Below are positions 1 to 8,579 of a stretch of 38,727 bases of DNA, in pieces. Position numbers and translations under genes: made by a program. The stretch spans positions 1 to 38,727 of the forward strand of contig JACQBO010000006.1 of NCBI GenBank assembly GCA_016194465.1, given 5' to 3'. The first letter of the stretch is position 1, and the number at the start of each line of letters is the position of its first letter. The notes under the pieces are model-generated. The model worked only from the letters and a program-made list of their open reading frames with translations, had not been told where the DNA came from and searched no databases. Source of the stretch: Candidatus Kerfeldbacteria bacterium (GTDB lineage Bacteria; Patescibacteriota; Patescibacteriia; SBBC01; CAIJZX01).

Positions 1-1
1 G

Positions 2-970
2 CACCTGCCATCGTGTCTGGAGAGCATTCGCGAGCAAACGCTCCAGCCGCACAGTATTTTAATCGTGGATAATGCCTCGGTCGACGGGACGGTCGAATGG
101 CTACGCGAAGAGTGGCCACATGTCCATCTCCTCCGCAATACAAGGAATATGGGCTTTGGTCGGGCCCATAATCAGGCCCTCCGAATCGGACAACAAGCCT
201 ACGTTCTCATCTTGAATCCCGATGTGGTCCTGACCCCGAATTGGTTGGCGCAAGGCGTCGACTGGATGGAATCGCACCCTCACGCGGGAAGTCTCGGCGG
301 GCTGCTCCGACGTTTCACTTATAGCCGCGAGGAATTGAAAACCGTAGAGTTTTCTGATATAATAGACAGCGCTGGCTTGCATGGCTTTCGCAGTCGCCAC
401 TTCGTTGATCGGGGCGCCGGCCTGGTTGATCGTGGGCAGTTTGGGCAACCCGAACAAGTCTTTGGCCTTAGCGGTGCCTGCGTTTTATTTCGACGCGAGG
501 CGCTCGAAAGCATCAGATGGAAAAATGAGTTCTTTGACGAAGATTTTTTTGGCTACAAAGAAGATATCGACTTGGCCTGGCGGCTTCAGCGTCAAGGGTG
601 GGAAGCTTGGTTTGTGCCACGGCTGGTGGCGTATCACCACCGGCATATCCAAGGAGCCGAGCGTCAATCGACCCGGGCGATTATCCATCATCACCGCTCG
701 CGAGACCGGATGATCGCCGCGTATTCCTACCGTAATCATTGGTTGCTGCTACTGAAACACGAATCAGCTCAGACCTGGCTCCGAGATTGGCCTTGGATCC
801 TCGCCTACGAACTAAAAAAACTCGCTTTCACCGTGATCCAGCGACCGAGCAACCTCAGCGTTTTGATCAGTGTCATTCGACTCTTTCCGCGTATGCGCCA
901 AAAAGCCCACGTCATGAATCATCAGGCCAAACAACCCTCCATCCAAGTTCGCCGCTGGTTTCTTCGGTAA
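2..970 (+). CDS. Family 2 glycosyltransferase, 5'-truncated by window edge
   Basis: Transfers a sugar from a nucleotide-sugar donor to a growing surface glycan at the cytoplasmic face of the membrane; the substrate cannot be told. The frame is open from base 2. A GTG at 65 could be read as a start, but the codons before it encode a normal family-2 N-terminus (CLESIREQT, then ILIVDNASVDGT), so the gene begins outside the window. Visible motifs are VDNASVDGT (nucleotide binding), LNPDVVL (the DxD-like metal site) and a late acidic motif, EDFFGYKEDIDLAWRL, typical of rhamnosyltransferase-like (WcaE/RfbF-type) members. The C-terminal third is basic and Trp-rich and may lie on the membrane. A second family-2 gene follows after 6 bases, so the two look like a tandem pair in one operon. 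Confidence 0.88.
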   Translation, partial: HLPSCLESIREQTLQPHSILIVDNASVDGTVEWLREEWPHVHLLRNTRNMGFGRAHNQALRIGQQAYVLILNPDVVLTPNWLAQGVDWMESHPHAGSLGGLLRRFTYSREELKTVEFSDIIDSAGLHGFRSRHFVDRGAGLVDRGQFGQPEQVFGLSGACVLFRREALESIRWKNEFFDEDFFGYKEDIDLAWRLQRQGWEAWFVPRLVAYHHRHIQGAERQSTRAIIHHHRSRDRMIAAYSYRNHWLLLLKHESAQTWLRDWPWILAYELKKLAFTVIQRPSNLSVLISVIRLFPRMRQKAHVMNHQAKQPSIQVRRWFLR

Positions 971-976
971 GACCCT

Positions 977-1786
977 ATGGAACTCTCGATCGTTATTCTG
1001 AACTATAAGACCAAAGGCTTACTCAAGCAGTGTTTACGGGGCATTAACGACAGCCACCTGATACCCGGCCACGAGGTCATCGTCGTCGATAACCATTCGC
1101 TTGATGGCAGCGCGGAGATGGTTCGTGAGCAATTTCCGCGCGTGCAGTTGATCGCGGCCAACGTCAATCATGGCTTTGCGGCCGGGATGAACCTCGGTTG
1201 GCATCAGGCCAAAGGCGAATACGTCCTCATGCTCAACCCCGATGTAGCCGTCTTTGGGGTAGCGGTAGAAGAACTCTTAGCCTACCTCCGCCGGCATCCA
1301 CGCGTTGGCTTAGCCGCACCGAAGCTTATCAACCCTGATGGCAGCAGCCAAATTTCCGCTTTTCGTTTTCCGACCTGGGCCATCCCCGTACTTCGGCGCA
1401 CGGGCCTCGGCTACCTTCCGTTTGCCCGCCGGCGCCTCCGACGCTACCTGATGGCCGAATGGAACCGTCAAGACAACCGCCCGGTCGGCTGGGTGCTTGG
1501 GGCGTGTATGCTTGTTCGTCGCCAGGCCTTAGTCGAGGCTGGCGGGCTTGATGAAAGATTTTTTCTCTACTTTGAAGACGTTGACCTCTGCCGCCGTTTT
1601 TGGCAGGCAGGCTGGGAAGTACATTTTGTGGCTGACGCCGAAATGGTTCATTACCATCGGCGCCTGTCGGCTGATGGCTCGGCCTGGCAAACGCTCTTTT
1701 CATACCCAAACCGAGTACATATTCGAAGCGCCATAAAATACTTTCTCAAGTTTGCCGGCAGTCCTCAACCACCTCATCATCTTTAA
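977..1786 (+). CDS. Family 2 glycosyltransferase
   Basis: A 269-residue cytoplasmic or peripheral glycosyltransferase of the same subfamily as the gene just upstream. It has VVDNHSLDGS near residue 40, LNPDVAVF (the DxD-equivalent site) near residue 90, GACMLVRRQAL, and FFLYFEDVDLCRRF, the acidic motif expected to hold the catalytic base. The ATG at 977 places the family's usual SIVILNYKTKGLL strand at the very N-terminus, so the start is secure even without a clear ribosome binding site. The DUF4012 gene starts 6 bases after its stop. Context suggests assembly of a cell-surface polysaccharide; donor and acceptor are unknown. Confidence 0.9.
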   Translation: MELSIVILNYKTKGLLKQCLRGINDSHLIPGHEVIVVDNHSLDGSAEMVREQFPRVQLIAANVNHGFAAGMNLGWHQAKGEYVLMLNPDVAVFGVAVEELLAYLRRHPRVGLAAPKLINPDGSSQISAFRFPTWAIPVLRRTGLGYLPFARRRLRRYLMAEWNRQDNRPVGWVLGACMLVRRQALVEAGGLDERFFLYFEDVDLCRRFWQAGWEVHFVADAEMVHYHRRLSADGSAWQTLFSYPNRVHIRSAIKYFLKFAGSPQPPHHL

Positions 1787-1792
1787 TCGTCT

Positions 1793-3745
1793 ATGATCAA
1801 ACTTCGCAAGATGAATATGTCAGTTTCACTCATGCCCCGAATGGGGAAAAAACGCAGCTGGTGGCGACCCTGGATGACCTGGACCAGTATTGGGTTGGGG
1901 TCCGTACTCGTTTTGATTTTAGCCGTGGCAGCATATTATTACCCGAAAGCCCGGCAGGTGCTTGGGGACGTGCGACACTTAGAAACTGTGGCCCGAAAAA
2001 TTTCTAGCGATGTGGGCCAACAAAAATTCGCCGCGGCCACCGAACAGGTCCATAGTTTGCAGGGCGCGATCGATCAAACAACTTTGGATCTGCACCGGAT
2101 GGCCGGTTTAAGTCGCTGGCCATATATTGGTCGTCAATACCAAACCGCAGACAAGCTCTTGCACTTAGCCAGTCCGGCCAGCCAAGCTGTGGCCGCCCTG
2201 ATCGATTTTGCTAATCATCTCTTTGCTCCTTTTTCCGGTCAAGGGACGGTCAGTCTTTCCAGCATTTCTCCCGCCCAAAAAGGGCAATTGCTGGCCGGTA
2301 TGGCGAATCAACAGGAAAGTTTGCAGGCGGCGCGGACCGCGATCCACCATGCCGGTGATATATTGGAGACGATCCCAGACCGCGGACTCATCGGGCCACT
2401 CCAAAAACAAATCACGCCGCTCAAAGAGCAATTTCCTTTAATTGAACGGGCCCTGGACCAAGCCATTCCCGCAACGCACGTGTTACCCGCTATCCTTGGT
2501 TACCCGGCCGCTAAATCATACCTCTTTCTGTTAGAGAATAATACGGAGTTACGGCCGGCCGGAGGTTTTATTGGCACCTATGGGGTACTCAAAGTAAGTT
2601 CCGGGGATATCGTTTCCCTCAAAACGGACAATAGTTATAATCTTGACGAGGCGGCGAAAAAACTTCCCGTCGTCGCACCACCAGCCCCCTTGACCAAGTA
2701 TTTAAAAGCCGACGCCTGGTATTTTCGTGATGCCAACTGGTCGCCAGACTTTCCCACCGCGGCAAAACAAGCCCTCTTCTTTTATCAACGAGAAGGTGGT
2801 CAAAAAAATATGGATGGGGTGATTGGCGTGACACCCACGACCATCACCGCACTCTTACAGTTAGTCGGTCCGATCACCATCGGCTCGACTACCTTCACGG
2901 CCGATAACTTCACCACGAAGCTCCAATACTACGTTGATTTGGGCTACGCTAAAAATGGCATGGACATCAGTCAGCGAAAAGACATCATCGGTCCGATGAC
3001 CAAAGAACTGGTTGATCGACTCTTGAAATTGCCGTTGTCCCGTTGGAAGGATGTTTTCTTAGTTATGAATGAACAACTGAATGATAAACAGTTCATGTTC
3101 TATTTGAAGGATCAGGCCTTAGAAAGCATTTTGACTGACCAAAACTGGGGCGGGGCCATGGTTGACGCCGCAAAAAGCGATTACTTGGCGGTCATTGATG
3201 CCAACTTGGCTAGCCTGAAAAGCGATCCGGCCGTCGATCGTTCATACGCCTATGCCTTGAAACTTGACGGGGCCCGCCCAGACGCGACCCTGACCGTTCA
3301 TTATCACCACACGGGAAAGTTCGGATGGAAAACTACTCGGTATAACACCTTTGTTCGGGTATATGTACCGGCGGGTAGTCAGCTCATCGACAGTAGAGGG
3401 CCACAGCTTCGTGAAAAATCTACCAAGGCTGGAGAAGTCACCACCACGACCGAACTGGGGAAAACCGTTTTTTCCGCTTTCAAGTCGATCGAGCCGGGAA
3501 CCGACAGTGACCTGGTCCTCCATTATACCTTGCCGGCCGACCTGGTCTTCTCACGAACCTATGATCTTGTGTGGCAAAAACAGCCAGGAGCGATTGGCCG
3601 GACGGTGAGCCTGGTGATCAAGCGCCCGGGCCATAAAGTCAGCTTGGTTGAAGGGATTGACACCATGGCGAAAATAGACCAAGATAGCGTCTCATTCAGC
3701 GATACCCTGGAACAGGATCGCACGATGCATATTCACTACCGCTAG
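1793..3745 (+). CDS. DUF4012 domain membrane-anchored protein
   Basis: A 650-residue protein with a basic N-terminus, one membrane helix at about residues 29-48, and a large extracytoplasmic part. The DUF4012 signature LLENNTELRPAGGFIGTYG lies at residues 246-264. The segment at about 60-240 looks largely helical, and the C-terminal region is rich in beta strands. DUF4012 proteins are common in Patescibacteria and Actinobacteria and often sit beside glycosyltransferases; their biochemical role is not established, and I assign none. It lies between glycosyltransferases and an mreB paralogue (6-base gaps on both sides), which points to a cell-surface function. No Shine-Dalgarno sequence precedes the ATG. 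The next in-frame ATGs, at codons 7 and 9, are possible alternative starts. Confidence 0.85.
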   Translation: MIKLRKMNMSVSLMPRMGKKRSWWRPWMTWTSIGLGSVLVLILAVAAYYYPKARQVLGDVRHLETVARKISSDVGQQKFAAATEQVHSLQGAIDQTTLDLHRMAGLSRWPYIGRQYQTADKLLHLASPASQAVAALIDFANHLFAPFSGQGTVSLSSISPAQKGQLLAGMANQQESLQAARTAIHHAGDILETIPDRGLIGPLQKQITPLKEQFPLIERALDQAIPATHVLPAILGYPAAKSYLFLLENNTELRPAGGFIGTYGVLKVSSGDIVSLKTDNSYNLDEAAKKLPVVAPPAPLTKYLKADAWYFRDANWSPDFPTAAKQALFFYQREGGQKNMDGVIGVTPTTITALLQLVGPITIGSTTFTADNFTTKLQYYVDLGYAKNGMDISQRKDIIGPMTKELVDRLLKLPLSRWKDVFLVMNEQLNDKQFMFYLKDQALESILTDQNWGGAMVDAAKSDYLAVIDANLASLKSDPAVDRSYAYALKLDGARPDATLTVHYHHTGKFGWKTTRYNTFVRVYVPAGSQLIDSRGPQLREKSTKAGEVTTTTELGKTVFSAFKSIEPGTDSDLVLHYTLPADLVFSRTYDLVWQKQPGAIGRTVSLVIKRPGHKVSLVEGIDTMAKIDQDSVSFSDTLEQDRTMHIHYR

Positions 3746-3751
3746 CTATTC

Positions 3752-4765
3752 ATGGGATTTTTAACTCGACAGGTCGGAATCGACCTTGGGACGACGTATA
3801 CCCTCGTTCATTTACCTGGTCGAGGGATTGTTCTCAACGAGCCTTCCGTTGTGGCCATGTCTTTGATTGATAAAAAAGTCCTCGCCGTCGGGGACGAAGC
3901 CAAAGAAATGATCGGTCGGACACCGGACACTATTGTCGCCTCCCGCCCACTCAAGGACGGGGTGATTGCTGATTATCGGGTGACCGAAGCCATGCTCAGT
4001 TATTTTATCAACAAGGCCTTAGGCGGGGTAAGGTTTTTACGGGCCGAAGTTATGATCGCCGTCCCCGGCGGTATTACCTCGACCGAGCGCCGGGCCGTGA
4101 TTGACGCCACCTTGGCCGCCGGGGCGAAAGCGGCCTACATTATTAAAGAGCCGATTGCCGCGGCCATCGGCGCCAACATTCCGATCGGCTCACCGTCGGG
4201 GCACATGATTATTGATATCGGCGGTGGTACATCGGAAATTGCCGTCATCTCCTTGGGAGGCATCGTCGTCAATACCTCGGTGCGCATCGGCGGCAACAAG
4301 CTCGACTATGCCATTCAAGAATTTGTCCGAAAAAAATACGGGTTAGCGATTGGCGAACGCACGGCGGAAGAGATCAAAATCTCTATTGGCAGTGCCATGA
4401 TGATGGACGAAAAACTGTCCAGCGATGTCCGGGGTCGCGATATGATCACCGGATTACCAAAAACGGTATCGATTATCTCCGACGACGTGACCGAGGCGAT
4501 TCAAAATGAGTTAGCCGGTATTATCCAAGCGGTCAAGAATGTGCTGCAGGAGACACCGCCCGAATTATCCGCCGACGTGATGGATAAGGGTATGATTCTG
4601 AGCGGGGGCTCATCGCTCTTGCGTCATATTGATACGCTGATGTCCCAAGCGATTGGCGTACCGGCCTATGTGGCCGATGAGCCACTGCTCTGTGTGGCCC
4701 GAGGCACCGGGATCGCCTTGGACAATCTCGAGTCCTACAAGCGGAGTATCCTGTTCACAAAATAA
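3752..4765 (+). CDS. mreB: MreB/Mbl-family actin homologue (paralogue 1)
   Basis: A 337-residue bacterial actin that would polymerise under the membrane and guide wall or envelope synthesis. It has the phosphate-1 loop GIDLGTTYT near residue 9, the GRGIVLNEPSVVA strand, the phosphate-2 loop IDIGGGTSEIAVISLGG near residue 155, and the C-terminal adenosine-binding ILSGGSSLL. Compared with the second copy at 9682 the N-terminus is about seven residues shorter, and phosphate-1 reads GTTYT instead of GTANT. It is not next to mreC. Instead it is flanked by a DUF4012 gene and a GT4 glycosyltransferase, and its TAA shares a base with the glycosyltransferase ATG, so the two should be translationally coupled. 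This suggests a specialised MreB linked to surface-glycan assembly; that link is inference. Confidence 0.93.
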   Translation: MGFLTRQVGIDLGTTYTLVHLPGRGIVLNEPSVVAMSLIDKKVLAVGDEAKEMIGRTPDTIVASRPLKDGVIADYRVTEAMLSYFINKALGGVRFLRAEVMIAVPGGITSTERRAVIDATLAAGAKAAYIIKEPIAAAIGANIPIGSPSGHMIIDIGGGTSEIAVISLGGIVVNTSVRIGGNKLDYAIQEFVRKKYGLAIGERTAEEIKISIGSAMMMDEKLSSDVRGRDMITGLPKTVSIISDDVTEAIQNELAGIIQAVKNVLQETPPELSADVMDKGMILSGGSSLLRHIDTLMSQAIGVPAYVADEPLLCVARGTGIALDNLESYKRSILFTK

Positions 4766-6000
4766 TGCTCATTGGCATTGATGCTTCGCGAGCCAATGCC
4801 GCCCACAAAACAGGGACGGAGTGGTACAGTTGGCACCTCATCCGGGCATTGACCCCTTTCCTTGAGGGGCATACCCTCCGACTCTACTTTCGCGAGACAC
4901 CGGAGCCAGCGTTAGCCGACCTCGGCTCTCATGTGGAAACGCGAGTCTTGCCATGGTCGCCAGGCTTGCTCTGGTCGCACATTCGATTGTCATGGGAACT
5001 ACTCTGGCATCGGCCCGATGTGCTCTTTATCCCGGCGGACACGATTCCGCTTATCCACCCCCCGGCCACGTATACGACCATTCATGATGTGGCCTTTGAA
5101 CGATTTCCAGAATTATATCGCGGCCGCTCGGTGCAACGGCGTCTTAGCTGGCTGCGACCTTTGGTCCATGTGCTGGTCCGTCTTTTCACGCTTGGGAAAT
5201 ATAGCGCCTCGGAGCGAGATTACCACCGCTGGTCCGCCCGACACGCTGTCCGGAGCAGCCGAGCACTTTTGACTGTGTCCGAGTTTTCTAAACAAGAAAT
5301 TGTCAGCACCCTCGGGGCCCATCCGGAGCAAATCCACGTGACCTACCTGGGCATTGCCCAGCCCGAAGAATTTCAACACCTTGACCGTCAAATCTGTGCG
5401 CGAGTCTTAGATGCGCATCAACTCGTTCACCCTTACTTTCTCTTTGTCGGGCGTTTAGAGAAGAAGAAAAACATCGCCCATCTTCTCCGGAGTTACAAGC
5501 TCTACCAACACTTTTCGCCGGATCCGATCGACTTCGTCTTGGTTGGTCAACCTGGTTTTGGGTGGTCGGAGGCCGCACAGGTCATCGAGACGCTGCCCAA
5601 TGCCAATTCAGTTCATCAGATCGGGTGGCAGGATGACCTGACGATCAAAATACTGGAAAAGACGGCCCGGGCCATGGTCTTTGTGTCTCGCTATGAAGGA
5701 TTCGGGCTGCCGCCGCTTGAAGCTCAGAGCGCCGGCGTGCCGGTCGTGGCCAGTCGGGCCGGCTCGCTGCCTGAAGTGTTGGGGCAGGCGGCGGTCTTTG
5801 TTGAGCTCGACGACATCATTGGTTTAGCCCAGGCAATGGAGACTATCAGTTCTGACCACCAACTCCGGAATCGACTCATAGCCGCTGGCCAAAAAAACGC
5901 GCGACGCTTTACTTGGCAGAAGACGGCAGCCCGTACGGCGTCCATACTTTTAGGCCTAACCGAGGACTTGCAAAAAGACGGCAATGGTGGTAGACTATAG
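4765..6000 (+). CDS. Family 4 glycosyltransferase
   Basis: A 411-residue GT-B fold, retaining glycosyltransferase of the GT4 type. The N-terminal acceptor domain starts MLIGIDASRANAA and carries TYTTIHDVAFERFPELY near residue 100. The donor domain has LFVGRLEKKKNIAHLLRSY near residue 230 and the E-x7-E-type motif VSRYEGFGLPPLEAQSAG near residue 310, followed by PVVASRAGSLPEV. These are the hallmark nucleotide-sugar contacts of the family. The ATG overlaps the preceding mreB stop by one base. Donor and acceptor cannot be assigned from sequence. It is probably the last gene of the first block, because promoter-like boxes for the next gene lie in its final codons. Confidence 0.92.
   Translation: MLIGIDASRANAAHKTGTEWYSWHLIRALTPFLEGHTLRLYFRETPEPALADLGSHVETRVLPWSPGLLWSHIRLSWELLWHRPDVLFIPADTIPLIHPPATYTTIHDVAFERFPELYRGRSVQRRLSWLRPLVHVLVRLFTLGKYSASERDYHRWSARHAVRSSRALLTVSEFSKQEIVSTLGAHPEQIHVTYLGIAQPEEFQHLDRQICARVLDAHQLVHPYFLFVGRLEKKKNIAHLLRSYKLYQHFSPDPIDFVLVGQPGFGWSEAAQVIETLPNANSVHQIGWQDDLTIKILEKTARAMVFVSRYEGFGLPPLEAQSAGVPVVASRAGSLPEVLGQAAVFVELDDIIGLAQAMETISSDHQLRNRLIAAGQKNARRFTWQKTAARTASILLGLTEDLQKDGNGGRL
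5968..5996 (+). promoter_or_regulatory. Probable sigma-70-type promoter for holB
   Basis: TTGCAA at 5968-5973, a 17-base spacer, then TAGACT at 5991-5996. It lies inside the last codons of the GT4 gene. Predicted transcription starts near 6003, about 19 bases before the GTG of holB, in a leader with no evident Shine-Dalgarno sequence. The same TAGACT box, also at a 17-base spacing, occurs before def. Confidence 0.45.
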
Positions 6001-6021
6001 CCCGTAACTTTCCTGAAATTT

Positions 6022-6990
6022 GTGGCATCCAAGCAACACTGGCCATCCATTGGCCAAGGTCAACTGGTCGACGAGTTAGTATCCGCCCTGGATCAACATC
6101 GCCTCCATTCAGTTATTATTTTTGCTGGCCCGCAAGGGGTGGGGAAAAGAGCCGGCGCTCGCTGGTTGATACAATATGATCTTTGCCAGGCTTCCCGCGC
6201 CGAGCGTCCCTGTCAGCGTTGTCCATCATGTCTGCGACTCCTGAACAACCAGCACCCGCAATGCCAGATTATCGAAGGAGCCAACGATACTGGCATCAGC
6301 GTGGATACCGTCCGGGCCCTACACCAGGTCGGTTTGGTCAAGTTGGAACCAGAGGAGCATCGCTGGATATTGGTGGAAAATGCTGACCAGCTAACGGAAA
6401 GCGCGGCCAATGCGTGGTTGAAGTTTCTTGAAGAGCCCCCACCGAACGTGTATGTCCTGATGACCACCAGCCAGCTCGAGCTCCTGCCGACGACCATTCG
6501 CTCTCGCTCCGCCGTCTATCATTGGCGGCTTGTGTCTCGGGTCGCGCTCACCCGGTACTTCGCGACCGAAGCGCCGACCGCCGGAACGCAAAAAATAGAT
6601 CAGGTGGTATCTCGTTTAGCTGGCCGGCCGGCCACCGCCAAGAGCCTGGCGGCTGAAGAAGTGAGCATGCAAAAAGAAATTGGCGGCCTCAATATTTTTT
6701 TTCAAGACTTGCAGCAGCATGCAGATACGGTCGGCGCCTCTTTCGATGAGGCAGAGTTAGAAAGCTATTTTGCGCTGCGGGAGCTCGGATTACGTGAACT
6801 GCTCTTGATTGCCCACCACGCCTGGCGACGACTCTTATGGCCGGCCCAAGCGGTCAACTGGCAACCGATCGCGCGAGCGATTGGGGCACAAAATATTTTG
6901 GCGCTGCTGATTCGATACCAAGCACGCTACGAGTATTTACATCATCATGTTCAAGCAAAACTTCTCGCCCATGACCTCCAAATGGAATAA
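6022..6990 (+). CDS. holB: DNA polymerase III clamp-loader delta' subunit
   Basis: A 322-residue AAA+ subunit of the clamp loader, which opens the sliding clamp with the tau/gamma and delta subunits. The nucleotide loop reads GPQGVGKR at residues 36-43, with Arg where an active ATPase has Ser or Thr; this is usual for delta', which does not hydrolyse ATP. Four cysteines at 55, 64, 67 and 70 form the zinc module of the family. ANAWLKFLEEPPPNVYVL near residue 130 and TTIRSRS, the SRC-like motif, complete the match. The start is GTG at 6022, the only common start codon close to the conserved N-terminus. The 3' end overlaps the lipoprotein gene by up to 44 bases. Confidence 0.9.
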   Translation: MASKQHWPSIGQGQLVDELVSALDQHRLHSVIIFAGPQGVGKRAGARWLIQYDLCQASRAERPCQRCPSCLRLLNNQHPQCQIIEGANDTGISVDTVRALHQVGLVKLEPEEHRWILVENADQLTESAANAWLKFLEEPPPNVYVLMTTSQLELLPTTIRSRSAVYHWRLVSRVALTRYFATEAPTAGTQKIDQVVSRLAGRPATAKSLAAEEVSMQKEIGGLNIFFQDLQQHADTVGASFDEAELESYFALRELGLRELLLIAHHAWRRLLWPAQAVNWQPIARAIGAQNILALLIRYQARYEYLHHHVQAKLLAHDLQME

Positions 6991-8038
6991 AAAATATTGG
7001 TTGGTATTCTTGTCCTTGATCCTGCTGGGACAAAGCTGCAGTATCTCGCTCGGGTCGAATGCCGTCGCTGATGGGGGAGTCTTCCGATCGGACGACGGCG
7101 GGCAGACGTGGCAGCAGAAAACATTTGTCCGCCAAGACAAAAAACAGATCCAGAGCATCAGTAATGTCAATGGAGAAGTTGTAGCCTTTGATCCGCAGAA
7201 CAAAGATACCCTCTATCTGGGCACTCGAGAAAATGGCGTTTGGCGCACGACCAATGGGGGTGATAGCTGGACACCGACGAGCTTGAAGTCGGGCGACTAC
7301 CCCTGTTTGCAGTTTGATCCATCCAACACTTCTATTCTCTACACGGTCAGTGGCCCACTCGTACTCAAGAGCCTCGACGCTGGACAATCATGGCAGACGC
7401 TCTATACCGAATCACAGCCGGAACAAACCGTTACCTGCGTGGCCGTCGATCCACTCCACGGCAACACGGTCTGGGTCGTGACCTCGGGCGGTAAAATACT
7501 CCTCAGCGATGATTATGGCCATAACTGGACCTTGGTGCACACGATTCCCTCGGGGGTGGTACGAGCCATGGAAGTTCTCAAGAACGGTTCCGGCACCCTG
7601 GCCATCTTCACGAAAACGAATGGCATTTTCCTCGGCACCGGCCGGGGCAGCGCCTGGGAAGACCTCAGCGTTAACCTCCAGGCCTTTCCCGGCGCCACCG
7701 ATATTCGCAGTGTTGATTTGGTGGAAATGGCCGCCGAGCGGTGGTTCTTGGGGACGGCGAACGGCCTGCTCTCAAGCTCAGACCAAGGCAAAAATTGGAC
7801 GTCTATTCCCACCTTGCTGACGCCACAGAGTATTCCGGTTAATGCCGTCGCGGTCAACCCCGAAAATGGTAATGAGATTTTCTTGACGGTGAACCAAAAA
7901 CTACACCATACTCGTGATGGCGGGGCGACGTGGTCCGTGACCACCTTACCCACCAGCCGCTTGCCGGTGATCCTGGCATTCGATCCGCACCAAACTGATC
8001 GACTCTTTTTCTCCACGTTAAAGATAAAGAAGAAATGA
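6947..8038 (+). CDS. YCF48/sortilin-like beta-propeller lipoprotein
   Basis: A 363-residue secreted lipoprotein. The N-terminus has lysines, a hydrophobic stretch WLVFLSLILLGQS and a lipobox cysteine (LGQSC), so it should be lipidated on the outer face of the membrane. The rest is a run of about seven BNR/Asp-box repeats, for example SDDGGQTW, TTNGGDSW, SLDAGQSW, SDDYGHNW, SSDQGKNW and TRDGGATW, as in photosystem II assembly factor YCF48 and sortilin-type propellers. Such propellers bind protein or glycan partners; no partner can be named. Start: ATG 6947 overlaps holB by 44 bases; ATG 6971, giving MTSKWNKKYW, makes a more standard signal peptide. Its stop overlaps the frr start (ATGA), so it is coupled to translation genes on both sides. 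Confidence 0.8.
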   Translation: MFKQNFSPMTSKWNKKYWLVFLSLILLGQSCSISLGSNAVADGGVFRSDDGGQTWQQKTFVRQDKKQIQSISNVNGEVVAFDPQNKDTLYLGTRENGVWRTTNGGDSWTPTSLKSGDYPCLQFDPSNTSILYTVSGPLVLKSLDAGQSWQTLYTESQPEQTVTCVAVDPLHGNTVWVVTSGGKILLSDDYGHNWTLVHTIPSGVVRAMEVLKNGSGTLAIFTKTNGIFLGTGRGSAWEDLSVNLQAFPGATDIRSVDLVEMAAERWFLGTANGLLSSSDQGKNWTSIPTLLTPQSIPVNAVAVNPENGNEIFLTVNQKLHHTRDGGATWSVTTLPTSRLPVILAFDPHQTDRLFFSTLKIKKK

Positions 8039-8577
8039 TATCCTCTTCAGCTCGCTTTCAGCCCATCCTGACACATTTGAAAAAAGAATTATCGGGTATC
8101 CACACCGGCCGGGCCACCCCCAGCCTGGTGGAACATGTGATCGTCGAAGCTTATGGGACCAAAAGTCCCTTGCAGTCCCTGGCGGCCATTCATGCGCCCG
8201 AACCCCAGTTGTTAGTGGTTGAACCCTGGGACTCAGGTGTGACGAAAGAGATTGAACAGGCGCTGCGCGACACAGATCTTGGGGTCAATCCCGTGGTTGA
8301 CGGAAAGGTGATTCGCCTTCCTTTTCCGTCGATGTCCGACGAGCGGCGCCAACGCATGCAAAAAATTATCCAGGAGCGTGCGGAAGGGGCCAAAGTGAGT
8401 ATCCGCCAGGTGCGTGAAGAGTTGATCAAAACGGTGCGCGCCGATCAGAAAAACGGGACTCTGTCCGAGGACCAGATGAAGCTTGAATTGAAAAATATTC
8501 AGTCCGTCGTTGACGATCTGGTCAAAAAAATCGAAGCGATGGTCGAGGGAAAAACAAAAGAAATACTGACTGTCTAA
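8035..8577 (+). CDS. frr: Ribosome recycling factor
   Basis: A 180-residue protein, close to the family's usual 185, which with EF-G splits post-termination ribosomes. Recognised by IHTGRATPSLVEHVIVEAYG near residue 23, the hinge region VVEPWDSG, and the strand VNPVVDGKVIRLPFPSMSDERR near residue 82. The long C-terminal helix carries VRADQKNGTLSEDQ. The ATG overlaps the lipoprotein stop as ATGA. The next gene, rseP, begins 2 bases after the stop. The frr-rseP order is a variant of the common frr-uppS-cdsA-rseP cluster, with uppS and cdsA missing here. Confidence 0.95.
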   Translation: MISSSARFQPILTHLKKELSGIHTGRATPSLVEHVIVEAYGTKSPLQSLAAIHAPEPQLLVVEPWDSGVTKEIEQALRDTDLGVNPVVDGKVIRLPFPSMSDERRQRMQKIIQERAEGAKVSIRQVREELIKTVRADQKNGTLSEDQMKLELKNIQSVVDDLVKKIEAMVEGKTKEILTV

Positions 8578-8579
8578 TT

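Noticed and set aside
1782..1792. TTTAAT as a -10 box before the DUF4012 gene
   Set aside because: No -35 box at a suitable distance, and the 6-base gap to the previous gene suggests co-transcription.
6854..7387. A 177-codon open frame on the minus strand across the holB end and lipoprotein start
   Set aside because: No recognisable motifs; it opposes two supported genes.
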